From the NCBI RefSeq assembly GCF_036203305.1, contig NZ_CP108131.1:3100001-3164000 (forward strand): a DNA stretch of 64,000 nucleotides. Direction: 5' to 3'. The number at the start of each line of letters is the position of its first letter. Within the stretch, counting starts at the first letter, position 1. The translations under genes were made by a program, and so were the position numbers. The DNA comes from Streptomyces sp. NBC_00190. GTDB taxonomy: Bacteria > Actinomycetota > Actinomycetes > Streptomycetales > Streptomycetaceae. Below, piece by piece: positions 54,342-63,989 of the stretch. Below the pieces are notes generated by a model. That model was given only the letters and a program-made list of their open reading frames with translations, was not told where the DNA came from and did no database searches.

Positions 54342-55684
54342 GCGAACAGCCGGCGCCAGGTTTCCGGGCCCGGGTAGCCGTTGGCCGAAGCCCCGCGCCA
54401 GCCCTGCGCGCGCTGGAAGGCCTCGACGTTGCGGCGGTCCGCCTCGCCCCAGCTGGGGCCCGGACCGGATGTGTAGTACTTGCCGAAGCCCTTCTTGAGC
54501 AGCTGGCGGCGCAGGGCCGTGACGGCCGCGTGGGACACGCCCGGGCGGAACACCGAGGCCCCCGGGTAGGTCCGTGCGCCTCCCGGCGCGGGTGCGGCGT
54601 CCACCGTCGGCGGGATGTCCTTGCCCTGGTGCTCGACCAGCAGGCGCCAGGTCTGCGCGCCCGGGATGCCGTCCGCGTCGGCGCCCGTCCAGCCCTGGGC
54701 GCGCTGGAAGGCCTGGGTGGCCAGCCGGTCGGCCTCCGTCCAGGTGCGGCCGGCCCCCTTCGGGTAGAAGCGGTACGCGCCGCGCTCGATCAGCATCCGG
54801 CCCAGCTGGGCCACGTGGTCGTTCGTCGCGCCCGGGCCGAACTTCGCCGTGCCCGGGAACACCGTCGAATCCCCGGGCTTCGGGCCCGGCACCGGGTCCT
54901 CCGGGAGGATCCCGCCCGTCACACCGTTGAAGCGGTAGGGGAGGTACTTCGTCGCGTTGGCCCAGTAGCCGTAGGGCGTGGCCAGCTTCCGCGTCGTGGG
55001 CCGCGTCTGCTCGTAGGCGATGTAGCTCGTGCGCGTGTCGTCGGCCCAGCCTCCGAAGATGACGACGTGCGAGCCGTTGTTGGGGTCCGCCGGGTTGTGG
55101 AAGAGCAGCATGTCCCCCGGCAGCAGGTCGTCCTTGGCGATCTTGGTGGCGAACTTGTCGAGGCTGCCGGTCCACTCGTTGGTGCCGAGGTTCCAGGCCA
55201 TGGAGACGAAGCCCGAGCAGTCCTGCCGGTACCCGTCCGTCCAGTACTCGGACATGCTGTACGGGACCTTCGCGTCCAGCCACAGCTTCGCCCGGTTGAT
55301 GATCGTCGTCCGGTCGATCCGCTTCACGGCGGCGGGCGCACCGGGCTGGCCGACCGGCCCGCCCTTCGGCCCGTGCAGCGGGGTACGACCGCCCTGCGGG
55401 GAGCCGGGGTCGTCCAGGGCCACGGGTCCGGGGGGCGGGGTGCTCACCGCCACCGCGGCTCCGCCGCCCGTGCCCAGGACCACTCCGGCGGCCGTGGCCA
55501 GGACCAGCGCCCGGCGGGCCCCGCGGGCGGCGCGGTGGCCCCCGTCCCGTAGCGGTATGGCCCGCGCGCGGGCGAGGGAACGGCGGCGCTGGACGCAGCC
55601 CCGGCACGCACAGTCACCCGCGGGCTCGTACTCCTGGAAAACGGGCATCGGCATCGGCACATGCGTCGGAGGCTGCATCGTCAT
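54338..55684 (-). CDS. NlpC/P60 peptidase with two peptidoglycan-binding domains
   Basis: 448 residues. Basic N-terminal part with a CACRGC cysteine patch (about 25-32), a hydrophobic anchor (ALVLATAAGVVLGTGGGAAVAV, about 60-80), an NlpC/P60 domain with Cys in QDCSGFVSMAWNLG and His in GSHVVIFGGW (about 145-230), then two PG_binding_1-like modules (ERGAYRFYPKGAGRTWTEADRLATQAFQRAQGW, and LLKKGFGKYYTSGPGPSWGEADRRNVEAFQRAQGW). ATG 55684 chosen; 55714 GTG is in frame but without a better RBS. It precedes and is coupled to the SPFH gene. Confidence 0.85.
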   Translation of the reverse strand: MTMQPPTHVPMPMPVFQEYEPAGDCACRGCVQRRRSLARARAIPLRDGGHRAARGARRALVLATAAGVVLGTGGGAAVAVSTPPPGPVALDDPGSPQGGRTPLHGPKGGPVGQPGAPAAVKRIDRTTIINRAKLWLDAKVPYSMSEYWTDGYRQDCSGFVSMAWNLGTNEWTGSLDKFATKIAKDDLLPGDMLLFHNPADPNNGSHVVIFGGWADDTRTSYIAYEQTRPTTRKLATPYGYWANATKYLPYRFNGVTGGILPEDPVPGPKPGDSTVFPGTAKFGPGATNDHVAQLGRMLIERGAYRFYPKGAGRTWTEADRLATQAFQRAQGWTGADADGIPGAQTWRLLVEHQGKDIPPTVDAAPAPGGARTYPGASVFRPGVSHAAVTALRRQLLKKGFGKYYTSGPGPSWGEADRRNVEAFQRAQGWRGASANGYPGPETWRRLFA

Positions 55685-55870
55685 GCGGTTCCGTCCACTC
55701 CCCTGCTCGTCCACTGGTCAGCCGGGACCGCGTCTGGCGGGGCATCAGATGCGGTACGGCGCAGACATATCGTGCACGATAAACCCGCCAAACATGGGTT
55801 AATCGGACAAGGCGGGCGTGGCTGGTTACGAGCACCCGCAGAGGTGGGGTAGAGTTTTCCCTGTCAGCAA

Positions 55871-55944
55871 GCGCCGCTAGCTCAGTTGGTTAGAGCAGCT
55901 GACTCTTAATCAGCGGGTCCGGGGTTCGAGTCCCTGGCGGCGCA
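55871..55944 (+). tRNA. tRNA-Lys (CTT), copy 3
   Basis: Identical to the other two copies, anticodon CTT. It carries the same 5' flank (GTCAGCAA) as copy 1 and begins the same ACAGACGGA 3' flank, so flanks and body were copied together. Confidence 0.97.
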
Positions 55945-55950
55945 CAGACG

Positions 55951-55990
55951 GAAGAAGCCCCCCGCAGCGAAAGCTGCGGGGGGCTTCTTC
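55951..55990. terminator. Terminator after tRNA-Lys copy 3
   Basis: Perfect 18-bp stem (55951-55968/55973-55990) with a GAAA loop. It also sits before the convergent sortase gene (stop 56031). Confidence 0.88.
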
Positions 55991-56030
55991 GTCACGCTCC
56001 GTTTTCGCCCGTACGGAGGCGTCCCGTCGG

Positions 56031-56690
56031 CTACGCCGCCGTGCCCGGCCGGACTCCCGAGCCCGTCAGGTAGGCGGAGACCACCACGTTCGCCGTGTAC
56101 TCCTTGGCCGCCTTGTCGTAGGAGCCCCCGCAGGTCACCAGCCGCAGCTCGGCCCGGCCCTTGATCCGCTGGCCGTACGCCTTGTGCGGGTCGAAGCCCG
56201 AGCGCTCGTAGACCTTTACGTCCTCGATGGTGAACTCGGCGACCGAACCGTCCGCCCGCACCACCCGCACCTTGTCGCCCGGCTGCGCCGAGCTCAGGCC
56301 GTAGAACACCGCCGGCTTGGACTTCGTGTCCACGTGCCCGACCAACAGCGCGGCCCCGGCCGCCCCCGGCCGGACGCCGTTGCCCCACCAGCCCACCGTG
56401 CCCGGGCTGTCGTACGGGGGCGGCTCGATCGCCCCGTCCGCGTCCAGGCCGCGGGATATCACCGGGGCCTGGATACCTATGGAGGGCACGTCGACGCGCT
56501 GGGGCGAGGCCGCTGCCAGCGGTGCGTGCGCCGCGGGCAGCCCCGGGCCGACCACCCCGCCGGCCTGGCCGGCGAGCGGGGCCGGGACCCCTGTGATCTG
56601 GCGGCCCCACAGCCACAGGCCCAGCACCAGCACCGACCAGGCGGCGAAGGTCAGCAGCCGGCCTCCACCGGAGGCCTTGCCCTCACTCAT
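56031..56690 (-). CDS. Class F sortase
   Basis: 219 residues. N-terminal membrane anchor (LLTFAAWSVLVLGLWLWG), then a sortase barrel with catalytic His in LLVGHVDTKSK, Cys in RLVTCGGSYDK (TLxTC-like) and Arg in the following strand region. Class F is the non-LPXTG-general class found in actinobacteria. ATG 56690 is favoured over an in-frame GTG at 56708; the latter would overlap the upstream stop by 8 nt. It is in an operon after a secreted protein that ends in a sorting-like tail. Confidence 0.85.
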   Translation of the reverse strand: MSEGKASGGGRLLTFAAWSVLVLGLWLWGRQITGVPAPLAGQAGGVVGPGLPAAHAPLAAASPQRVDVPSIGIQAPVISRGLDADGAIEPPPYDSPGTVGWWGNGVRPGAAGAALLVGHVDTKSKPAVFYGLSSAQPGDKVRVVRADGSVAEFTIEDVKVYERSGFDPHKAYGQRIKGRAELRLVTCGGSYDKAAKEYTANVVVSAYLTGSGVRPGTAA

Positions 56691-56700
56691 CGTGCCTCGC

Positions 56701-57312
56701 TCAGTCACCGCTGCGGCGGCGGCGCAGGGTCAGCGCCCGGCCGGCGACGGCCAGGGTCGCGACGGCGGCCAGGATGGCGCCGATCACCGTGTGCGGCATC
56801 CCCGGCCCGTCGCCCCCGTGGTCCTTCTTCGCCGCCGCGGCCAGCCGGGACGTCTCCGCGAGTTCGGCGGACATGCCGCCGCCGCCCGCGTGGACCGGCC
56901 ACACCGGCGAGGCGTGGTGGGACGGCTCGCGGTGCGAGATCTGGATGGAGCCGCTCACCTTGTCGTGGCCGTCGCAGGTCACCCGGACGGAGTGCCAGCC
57001 GGGCGAGGCGTGCGAGCTGATCATGGCCTCGCCGTAGAGCGGGCTGCGGCCGCCGTCGCGGCCGAACAGCTCGACGTCCGACGTGAAGACCGGGGACTTG
57101 GCCGAGCCCCTGGTGCCGTCACAGCCGTTGACGCGCAGCTTGACCTGCGCTCCCGGAGCGGCCGGGTTCGGATCGACCGAGACGCCGCCGCGGTCGCCAC
57201 GGTCACCGCGGTCCTCCTCGCCCGCGAGGGCGGTGGGCGCGGTCACCGCGGAGAACGCCGTCAGGGCGACGGCCACCCCGGCGGCACGGAGAGCGATCTG
57301 AACACTGCGCAT
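56701..57312 (-). CDS. Secreted/anchored protein upstream of sortase
   Basis: 203 residues. Signal peptide MRSVQIALRAAGVAVALTAF to about 31; an acidic EEDRGDRGDRGG run; a beta-sandwich-like extracellular domain (about 45-130, PGAQVKLRVNGCDGTRG, GWHSVRVTCDGHDKVSGSIQISH with two Cys); and a C-terminal MPHTVIG, hydrophobic helix (AILAAVATLAVAGRAL), RRRR tail. This is the plan of a sortase substrate, though MPHTV is not a classic LPXTG. RBS GAGGAGG. Ends 10 nt before the sortase start. Confidence 0.8.
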   Translation of the reverse strand: MRSVQIALRAAGVAVALTAFSAVTAPTALAGEEDRGDRGDRGGVSVDPNPAAPGAQVKLRVNGCDGTRGSAKSPVFTSDVELFGRDGGRSPLYGEAMISSHASPGWHSVRVTCDGHDKVSGSIQISHREPSHHASPVWPVHAGGGGMSAELAETSRLAAAAKKDHGGDGPGMPHTVIGAILAAVATLAVAGRALTLRRRRSGD

Positions 57313-57394
57313 GGTGAACCTCCTCAACAAGGAGATTCACGCGCGGCGCGCCGCTCCGCATCCGGAGCGGCGCCGTACGTGTCAGCCGTAGGCG

Positions 57395-57610
57395 TTAAAC
57401 GAGGTCCACCAGGTCGGCGATCGAGTCGACCGTCCTGGTGGGCCGGTACGGGAACTTCTCGGTGTCCGCCACGGAGGTCAGGCCGGTGAGGACGAGGAAG
57501 GTCTGCATGCCCGCCTCCAGGCCGGCCAGCGCGTCGGTGTCCATCCGGTCGCCGATCATCGCGCTGGTCTCCGAGTGCGCGCCGATGGCGTTGAGGCCGG
57601 TGCGCATCAT
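57395..57610 (-). pseudogene. C-terminal fragment of resident NagD-type HAD phosphatase
   Basis: 71 residues reading MMRTGLNAIGAHSETSAMIGDRMDTDALAGLEAGMQTFL onward, the C-terminal third of a NagD/HAD-IIA sugar phosphatase (the part with GDRMDTD metal-binding). The frame has no upstream continuation. The homologous intact gene lies immediately beside it on the other strand (57723-58502); the two share most of this region. The AT-rich stretch just above it marks the break. No longer functional. Confidence 0.8.
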
Positions 57611-57722
57611 CGGACGCGCCTATCAATCATCAAAGAGGTCTATAGCCCCCAAGTCCGACTGCCTGCTCAGCGTGAAATGATCGACTCACGAGTTACCCCT
57701 CAACGGCAGGAGTCCGTACCCC

Positions 57723-58502
57723 ATGGCAGAGCGCAAGCCCATCGAATCGTGGCTCACCGACATGGACGGCGTGCTCATGCACGAGGGCGTGCCCATCCCC
57801 GGTGCCGACGCCTTCATCAAGAAGCTCCGCGAGTCGGGTAAGCCCTTCCTGGTGCTGACCAACAACTCGATCTACACCGCGCGGGACCTGCACGCCCGGC
57901 TGACGCGCATCGGCCTGGAAGTGCCGGAAAAGAACATCTGGACTTCGGCCCTGGCCACGGCTCAGTTCCTCCACGATCAGGCTCCGGGCGGCACCGCCTA
58001 CGTCATCGGCGAGGCCGGCCTGACCACCGCCCTGCACGACATCGGCTACATCCTCACCGACCACGAGCCCGACTTCGTGATCTTGGGTGAAACGCGAACC
58101 TACTCCTTCGAGGCGATGACGAAGGCTGTCCGCCTGATCAACGCGGGCGCCCGTTTTATCGCCACGAACCCCGACGAGACCGGCCCGTCCGCCGAGGGGG
58201 CGCTTCCGGCCACCGGCGCGGTGGCCGCGCTCATTACGAAGGCGACGGGGAAGGACCCGTACTTCGTCGGCAAGCCCAACCCGCTGATGATGCGTACCGG
58301 CCTGAACGCCATCGGGGCGCACTCGGAGACCTCGGCCATGATCGGCGACCGTATGGACACGGACGTTCTTGCCGGGCTGGAGGCCGGCATGGAGACATTC
58401 CTCGTCCTCACGGGGCTGACAGGCCGGGGCGACATCGACCGCTACCCGTACCGGCCGACCACGGTCGTTGACTCGATCGCGGATCTCGTCGACCGCATCT
58501 GA
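57723..58502 (+). CDS. NagD-type HAD-IIA sugar phosphatase (intact)
   Basis: 259 residues. HAD nucleophile motif LTDMDGVL (about 11-18), cap domain, motif II NNSIY, motif III Lys in FVGKPNPL (about 178) and metal-binding GDRMDTD (about 205). Dephosphorylates sugar phosphates or nucleotides; NagD acts on UMP/GMP and similar. ATG 57723 with CAGGAG. It lies between two relics of a minus-strand copy, with somewhat lower G+C in places (CGTTTTATC), which suggests it arrived by recombination. Confidence 0.9.
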   Translation: MAERKPIESWLTDMDGVLMHEGVPIPGADAFIKKLRESGKPFLVLTNNSIYTARDLHARLTRIGLEVPEKNIWTSALATAQFLHDQAPGGTAYVIGEAGLTTALHDIGYILTDHEPDFVILGETRTYSFEAMTKAVRLINAGARFIATNPDETGPSAEGALPATGAVAALITKATGKDPYFVGKPNPLMMRTGLNAIGAHSETSAMIGDRMDTDVLAGLEAGMETFLVLTGLTGRGDIDRYPYRPTTVVDSIADLVDRI

Positions 58503-58574
58503 TCCTCCCCATAGACACAGAGAAGGCCCTCCCGGTACCTCGAGAGAGCCCGCTCTGTTGGTGACCGCTGGTCG

Positions 58575-58714
58575 CCACTGGTCGTCCCGGTCTCGCCCAG
58601 GACCACGTAATCGGGCTCGTGGTCGGTCAGGATGTCCCCGGAGATCGGGGCGCCCTCGTGAATGAGGACCCGTCCATGTCGGTGAGCCAGGATTCGACCC
58701 GCTTTACTCTGCCA
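58575..58714 (-). pseudogene. N-terminal relic of the resident NagD gene
   Basis: Minus-strand reading from GTG 58714: VESWLTDMDGV is recognisable just below it but a base is missing after DMDG (GG instead of GGC), then HEGAPI, a deletion to DILTDHEPDYVVLGET (matching YILTDHEPDFVILGET of the intact copy), then loss of similarity. So at least one frameshift and one internal deletion. With the C-terminal piece at 57395-57610 it shows the original gene was broken by the insertion of the opposite-strand copy. Confidence 0.7.
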
Positions 58715-58767
58715 CCAGTTCTAGCCAGGAGCAGCACCCTTCAGGGCGATAGGGAATGACTTCTCAC

Positions 58768-58797
58768 GTCTGCTCTGACCCGCAGTTCAGAGCAGAC
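58768..58797. repeat. Hairpin at the end of the tnpA relic
   Basis: 11-bp perfect arms GTCTGCTCTGA (58768-58778) and TCAGAGCAGAC (58787-58797), 8-nt loop. It overlaps the relic tnpA stop and may be the IS left-end structure or its terminator. Confidence 0.5.
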
Positions 58798-59023
58798 GGT
58801 TCTGGATTTCGATGTACCGGCGGACGATCGACAGGGGGAGCCCCGCCGACTGGCGCAGGTGGTGGGAGGGGACGCCCTTGAGGAAATTGACCGGCTTGGA
58901 GACGGCGACCTTGGGAAGGAAGTTCGCCAGCAAGCGGACGTGGTTGTTCCCGCTGCTGAACTCCACCAGTTCGATCTCGAAGTCGGCGCACACTTTGCGC
59001 CGGAATGCGTCACGAAACCGCAT
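58787..59023 (-). pseudogene. IS200/IS605 TnpA remnant
   Basis: The 79-residue frame from 59023 contains VCADFEIELVEFSSGNNHVRLLANFLPKVAVSKPVNFLKGVPSHHLRQ, a clear piece of the Y1 HUH transposase TnpA, then jumps to PLSIVRRYIEIQN, which holds the catalytic Tyr. Normal TnpA is about 130-150 residues: the N-terminus is missing and about 25 residues (the WGGHFWSPSYFA part) are deleted. The HUH motif reads HVR instead of HUH, which would also inactivate it. The remaining long open frame to 59701 is a shadow of tnpB. Confidence 0.75.
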
Positions 59024-59106
59024 GCACGTGCACGAGAAACGTCCACTTTCTGTCGGTACGACCGTAAGGCGCTCGCCGATAATCGAGCTGTCGTACGGTG
59101 ATCTGT

Positions 59107-59998
59107 ATGCAGCTTCGTTACCAGTACCGCGTCTACCCGACGCCCGGTCAGGCCCTACGTGCCCGCCGGGTGTTCGGGTGCCGGCGTGCGGTCTGGAACG
59201 ACGCCCTGGCCATCGTCCAGGCCCGCACTTCCGAAGATCGGTGACGTCGAGGTGGAGTGGAGCCGGGATCTGCCGTCCGATCCGTCGTCGGTCACCTTGG
59301 TCAAGGACCGTTCCGACCGGTATTTCGTCTCCTTCGTGGTCGAAACCGATCCGGCCGCCGACATGCTCCCGCCCACCGACGGGGACCAGGGCATCGACTT
59401 GGGACTGACCCGCTTCGCGGTCCTGGCCGACGGGTCGCACGTCGTCTCGCCGAAGTATCTGCGGCGGGCGGAGAAGAAACTGAAGAAGCGACAGCGGGAG
59501 CTGTCGCGCAAAGCGAAGGGATCGAAGAACCGGGACAAGGCCCGTGTACGGGTCGCCCGCGCTCACGCGAAGGTCGCGGACAGCCGCCGCAACTTCCATC
59601 ACCAGTGGTCCCACAAGCTGACGAGCGAGAACCAAGCCGTCTTCACGGAGACCCTGAACGTGCGTGGACTGGCGCGAACGAGGCTGGCCAAAAGCGTCCA
59701 TGATGCGGGCTGGGCGCAGTTCGTGATGTTCTGCGAATACAAGGCGATCCGGCGGGGGCGGTCATTTGCGAAGGTGGACCAGACGTTCCCAAGCTCGCAG
59801 ATATGTTCCGCCTGCGGGTTCCGTGACGGCCCCAAGCCGCTGCACATCCGCACCTGGACTTGCCCGAACTGCGACACCCGACACGACCGGGACTGGAACG
59901 CAGGACTCAACGTCCGCAACGAAGGCCGCCGCATCCTCATGGCGGCAGAACCACACACCCCCGGACCGGGGGCCTCACGCCGGCAACGGCGCGAGTAA
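59107..59998 (+). pseudogene. IS605 TnpB, frameshifted with internal deletion
   Basis: Two pieces. Residues 1-45 (MQLRYQYRVYPTPGQALRARRVFGCRRAVWN) read from ATG 59107 to a stop at 59242-59244. The rest (from LPKIGDVEVEW at 59228) continues in a different frame to 59998. About 100 residues of the helical N-terminal/WED part are missing between them. The RuvC residues (GIDLGLTRF; ETLNVRGL; DWNAGLNV) and a zinc ribbon (CSACG ... CPNCD) survive in the second piece. It pairs with the tnpA relic divergent to it. Inactive. Confidence 0.8.
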
Positions 59999-60124
59999 AC
60001 GCCTGCGGAGCGCACATAAGACCCGGCAGCAGCCAGGCAACGCGCACAACCCCGACATCCGTTGGGAGGAACCAGGAAACACCGTGGTCCACGGCCGCTC
60101 ACGCGAGCCCAGGACGGACGGAGA

Positions 60125-60158
60125 ATCCCCGTGCTTCAGCGCGGGGAGGCGAGGTCAA
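60125..60158 (+). mobile_element. Right end of the decayed IS605 element
   Basis: Hairpin CCCCGTGC-TTCA-GCGCGGGG (stem with one G-T pair) then AGGCGAGGTCAA, ending at 60158. It is the same design as the right end at 10815-10850. Element boundaries: about 58768 to 60158. Confidence 0.7.
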
Positions 60159-60374
60159 TGGACTGTTCTCCGCTCTTGGCGGCCTGTGACCCCTGCGGCG
60201 AAAATAGATCGGTTCCAAAGTCACCAAGGTCCCGACGCCTTGAATTTGCCCGTCCCGCAGTGGGCGGTGAAGCGGCCCTGGGCCGCTGACCTGGGACCGC
60301 TGGCCTGTACCTCCCTATCGGGGCCGGGCCGGGGACGCTCCGCCCGTCCACAGCCCGGACCCCTGGGGGCTGGA

Positions 60375-61907
<1,533 letters not shown>

Positions 61908-62067
61908 GTACTCCTCCTGGGAGCAAGTGAGCGGTGGACGTGCGGGACTGTGCGGGCACTGCGGGCACTGCGGGGACATGCGCCGGGTCCGCACCGACGT
62001 CGCGTTCGGTCCAGACCCGTTATGCATTCGTCACTGTCCCGGCCGTGGATGACCGGGGGGTGACCGG

Positions 62068-63144
62068 TCAGCTTCCGGTTGCCGACTTCCACGCGTCGAC
62101 GTAGGTGGCGAGGTTCTTGTCGATGTCGGCCCAGTCCGGCTCGAAGATCTCGACACCCGTCATGATCTTGGTGAGTTCGACGGCGTTGGCGTCGGTGGGC
62201 TTGACGTCGGTACGCGCCGGGAAGCCGCCGCCGACCCCGCTGACCAGCTGCTGGGCCTCCTCACTGAGCAGGTGGTCCAGGAGCTTCTTGCCGTTCTCGG
62301 TGTGCGGGGCCTTGTCCACGAGGCCGGCCGTGTACGGAAGGGCGAAGGTGGTGGGCTTGCCGCCGTCCTTGGCCGGGAACCAGATGCCCAGGTTCGGCAT
62401 GGACTTGGACTGCGCGAAGTTCATCTGGACGTCGCCGTTGGCGACGAGCAGCTCGCCCTTGTCGACCTTCGGCGCCAGCTTGCTGGTGGAGGAGGACGGG
62501 CCGACGTTGTTGGCCTGGAGCTTCTTCAGGTACTCCGCCGCCGGCTCCTTGCCGCCGAAGTCGTGCATCGACTTGATGAGGACGGCGGTGCCGTCGCCCG
62601 CGACGCCCGGGGTGGAGTACTGCAGCTTGCCCTTGTACTCGGCGTCCAGCAGCTCCTCCCAGGTCTTGGGGGCCTCGGCGAGCTCCTTCTTGTTGTAGAC
62701 GAAGCCGAAGTAGTTGTTGACGACCGAGGTCCACTTGCCGTCTGCGGACTTGTTCGCGCCGTTGACCTTGTCGGAGCCCTGCGGCTTGTAGGCCTGGAGG
62801 AGACCCTTGCCGTCGGCCTGCTGGATGAAGGGCGGGAGGGTGATCAGTACGTCGGCCTGGGTGTTGGTCTTCTCGCGGACGGCCCGCTGCACCATCTCGC
62901 CGGAGCCGCCCTCCACGTACTTGACCTCGATGCCGGTCTTCTTGGTGAAGTCGGCGAAGACCTTGTCGTACCAGCCGTCGCCCTTGTCGCTCTTGAGGCC
63001 GTCGGCGCTGTAGACGGTGACGACCTTCTCGCCGCCGTCCTTGGAGTCGGTGGCGGAGGCGCCGCCGCAGGCGGTGAGGGAGACGGCGAGGGCGAGGCTG
63101 CCGGTGACGGCGGCGGCGGTGCGGAGCAGGAGCTTGCTGGGCAT
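62068..63144 (-). CDS. ABC transporter binding lipoprotein (2-AEP / iron type)
   Basis: 358 residues. Signal with lipobox SLTACGG (about 24-26); mature part is a type 2 periplasmic-binding protein: KVVTVYSADGLKSDKGDGWYDKVFADFTKKTGIEVKYVEGGSGEMVQRA, AEYKGKLQYSTPGVAGDGTAV and WFPAKDGGKPTTFALPYTAGLV. Closest class is the 2-aminoethylphosphonate-binding PhnS or Fe(3+)-binding FbpA. ATG 63144, RBS GAGGAAG. Downstream of its permease in the same operon; the phosphatase next door makes a phosphonate/phosphate ester role plausible. Confidence 0.85.
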   Translation of the reverse strand: MPSKLLLRTAAAVTGSLALAVSLTACGGASATDSKDGGEKVVTVYSADGLKSDKGDGWYDKVFADFTKKTGIEVKYVEGGSGEMVQRAVREKTNTQADVLITLPPFIQQADGKGLLQAYKPQGSDKVNGANKSADGKWTSVVNNYFGFVYNKKELAEAPKTWEELLDAEYKGKLQYSTPGVAGDGTAVLIKSMHDFGGKEPAAEYLKKLQANNVGPSSSTSKLAPKVDKGELLVANGDVQMNFAQSKSMPNLGIWFPAKDGGKPTTFALPYTAGLVDKAPHTENGKKLLDHLLSEEAQQLVSGVGGGFPARTDVKPTDANAVELTKIMTGVEIFEPDWADIDKNLATYVDAWKSATGS

Positions 63145-63191
63145 GGAACTTCCTCACGGGGAAAGGGAGTCGGCAGGGGATCAGCAGGGGT

Positions 63192-63989
63192 TCAGCGGTA
63201 CGAGGCTCTGGTGCGGATGCGGGAGACGGCCAGCAGGACCAGCAGGGTGGTGGCCAGCAGGACCACGGCGACGGCGGAGCCGCTGAAGAGCGAACCGCGG
63301 TCGGTGGCGGTGAAGATCCGGACCGGAAGGGGCATCCAGTCCGGCGGGTAGAGCATCATCGTGGCGCTCAGCTCACCCATGGACAGGGCGAAGCAGAGCC
63401 CGGCCGCCGCGGTGAGGGACGGCAGCAGCAGAGGCAGCTTGACCCGCCACAGCACGTACGCGGGGCGGGCGCCGAGGGAGGCCGCCGCCTGCTCGTACGC
63501 GGGGTCGAGTCGTACGATCGCGGCCGCGACCGACTGGTAGGCGAACGCCGTGACAAGAATCGTGTGCGCCAGGATGACGAGGGAACTGGTGCCGTTGAGG
63601 AGCAGCGGCGGCCGGCTGAAGGCGACGAGCACGGCGAGGCCGACGACCACGGACGGCACGGCGACGGGCAGCATGAACAGTGCGTCCAGGGCCCGCTTTC
63701 CGCGCTTTCGGGGGCCGGCCGCGGCCAGCGCGGCCCAGGTGCCGACGGTGAGTGCGAGCAGGCTGGCCGCCAGGGCGGTGACGAGGCTGGTGGTCAGGGC
63801 CTGGAGGGATTCGCCCCGCACCGCGGAGGCGTAGTTCCCGGTGGTCGGGCCGGAGGGGAAGGCGCCGGACCAGTGGGTGGAGAAGGAGGCCGCGACCACC
63901 ACGAGCAGGGGCAGCGCGAACAGGGGAAGGAAGAGGAGACCGAACAGGCTCCAGGCGGCCCAGCGGCCGGCCTTGCTATGCACCAGCAC
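63192..63989 (-). CDS. ABC transporter permease (PhnV-like)
   Basis: 265 residues, six membrane helices. The binding-protein-dependent permease loop is seen in EQAAASLGARPAYVLWRVKLPLLLPSL (about 165-191). GTG start 63989 overlaps the end of the upstream frame by 14 nt. Second permease of the operon, 47 nt upstream of the binding-protein gene. Confidence 0.85.
   Translation of the reverse strand: MLVHSKAGRWAAWSLFGLLFLPLFALPLLVVVAASFSTHWSGAFPSGPTTGNYASAVRGESLQALTTSLVTALAASLLALTVGTWAALAAAGPRKRGKRALDALFMLPVAVPSVVVGLAVLVAFSRPPLLLNGTSSLVILAHTILVTAFAYQSVAAAIVRLDPAYEQAAASLGARPAYVLWRVKLPLLLPSLTAAAGLCFALSMGELSATMMLYPPDWMPLPVRIFTATDRGSLFSGSAVAVVLLATTLLVLLAVSRIRTRASYR

Noticed and set aside
58787..59701. 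304-residue minus-strand open frame
   Set aside because: Only the last 79 residues (from 59023) resemble TnpA; the rest is the reverse shadow of tnpB.
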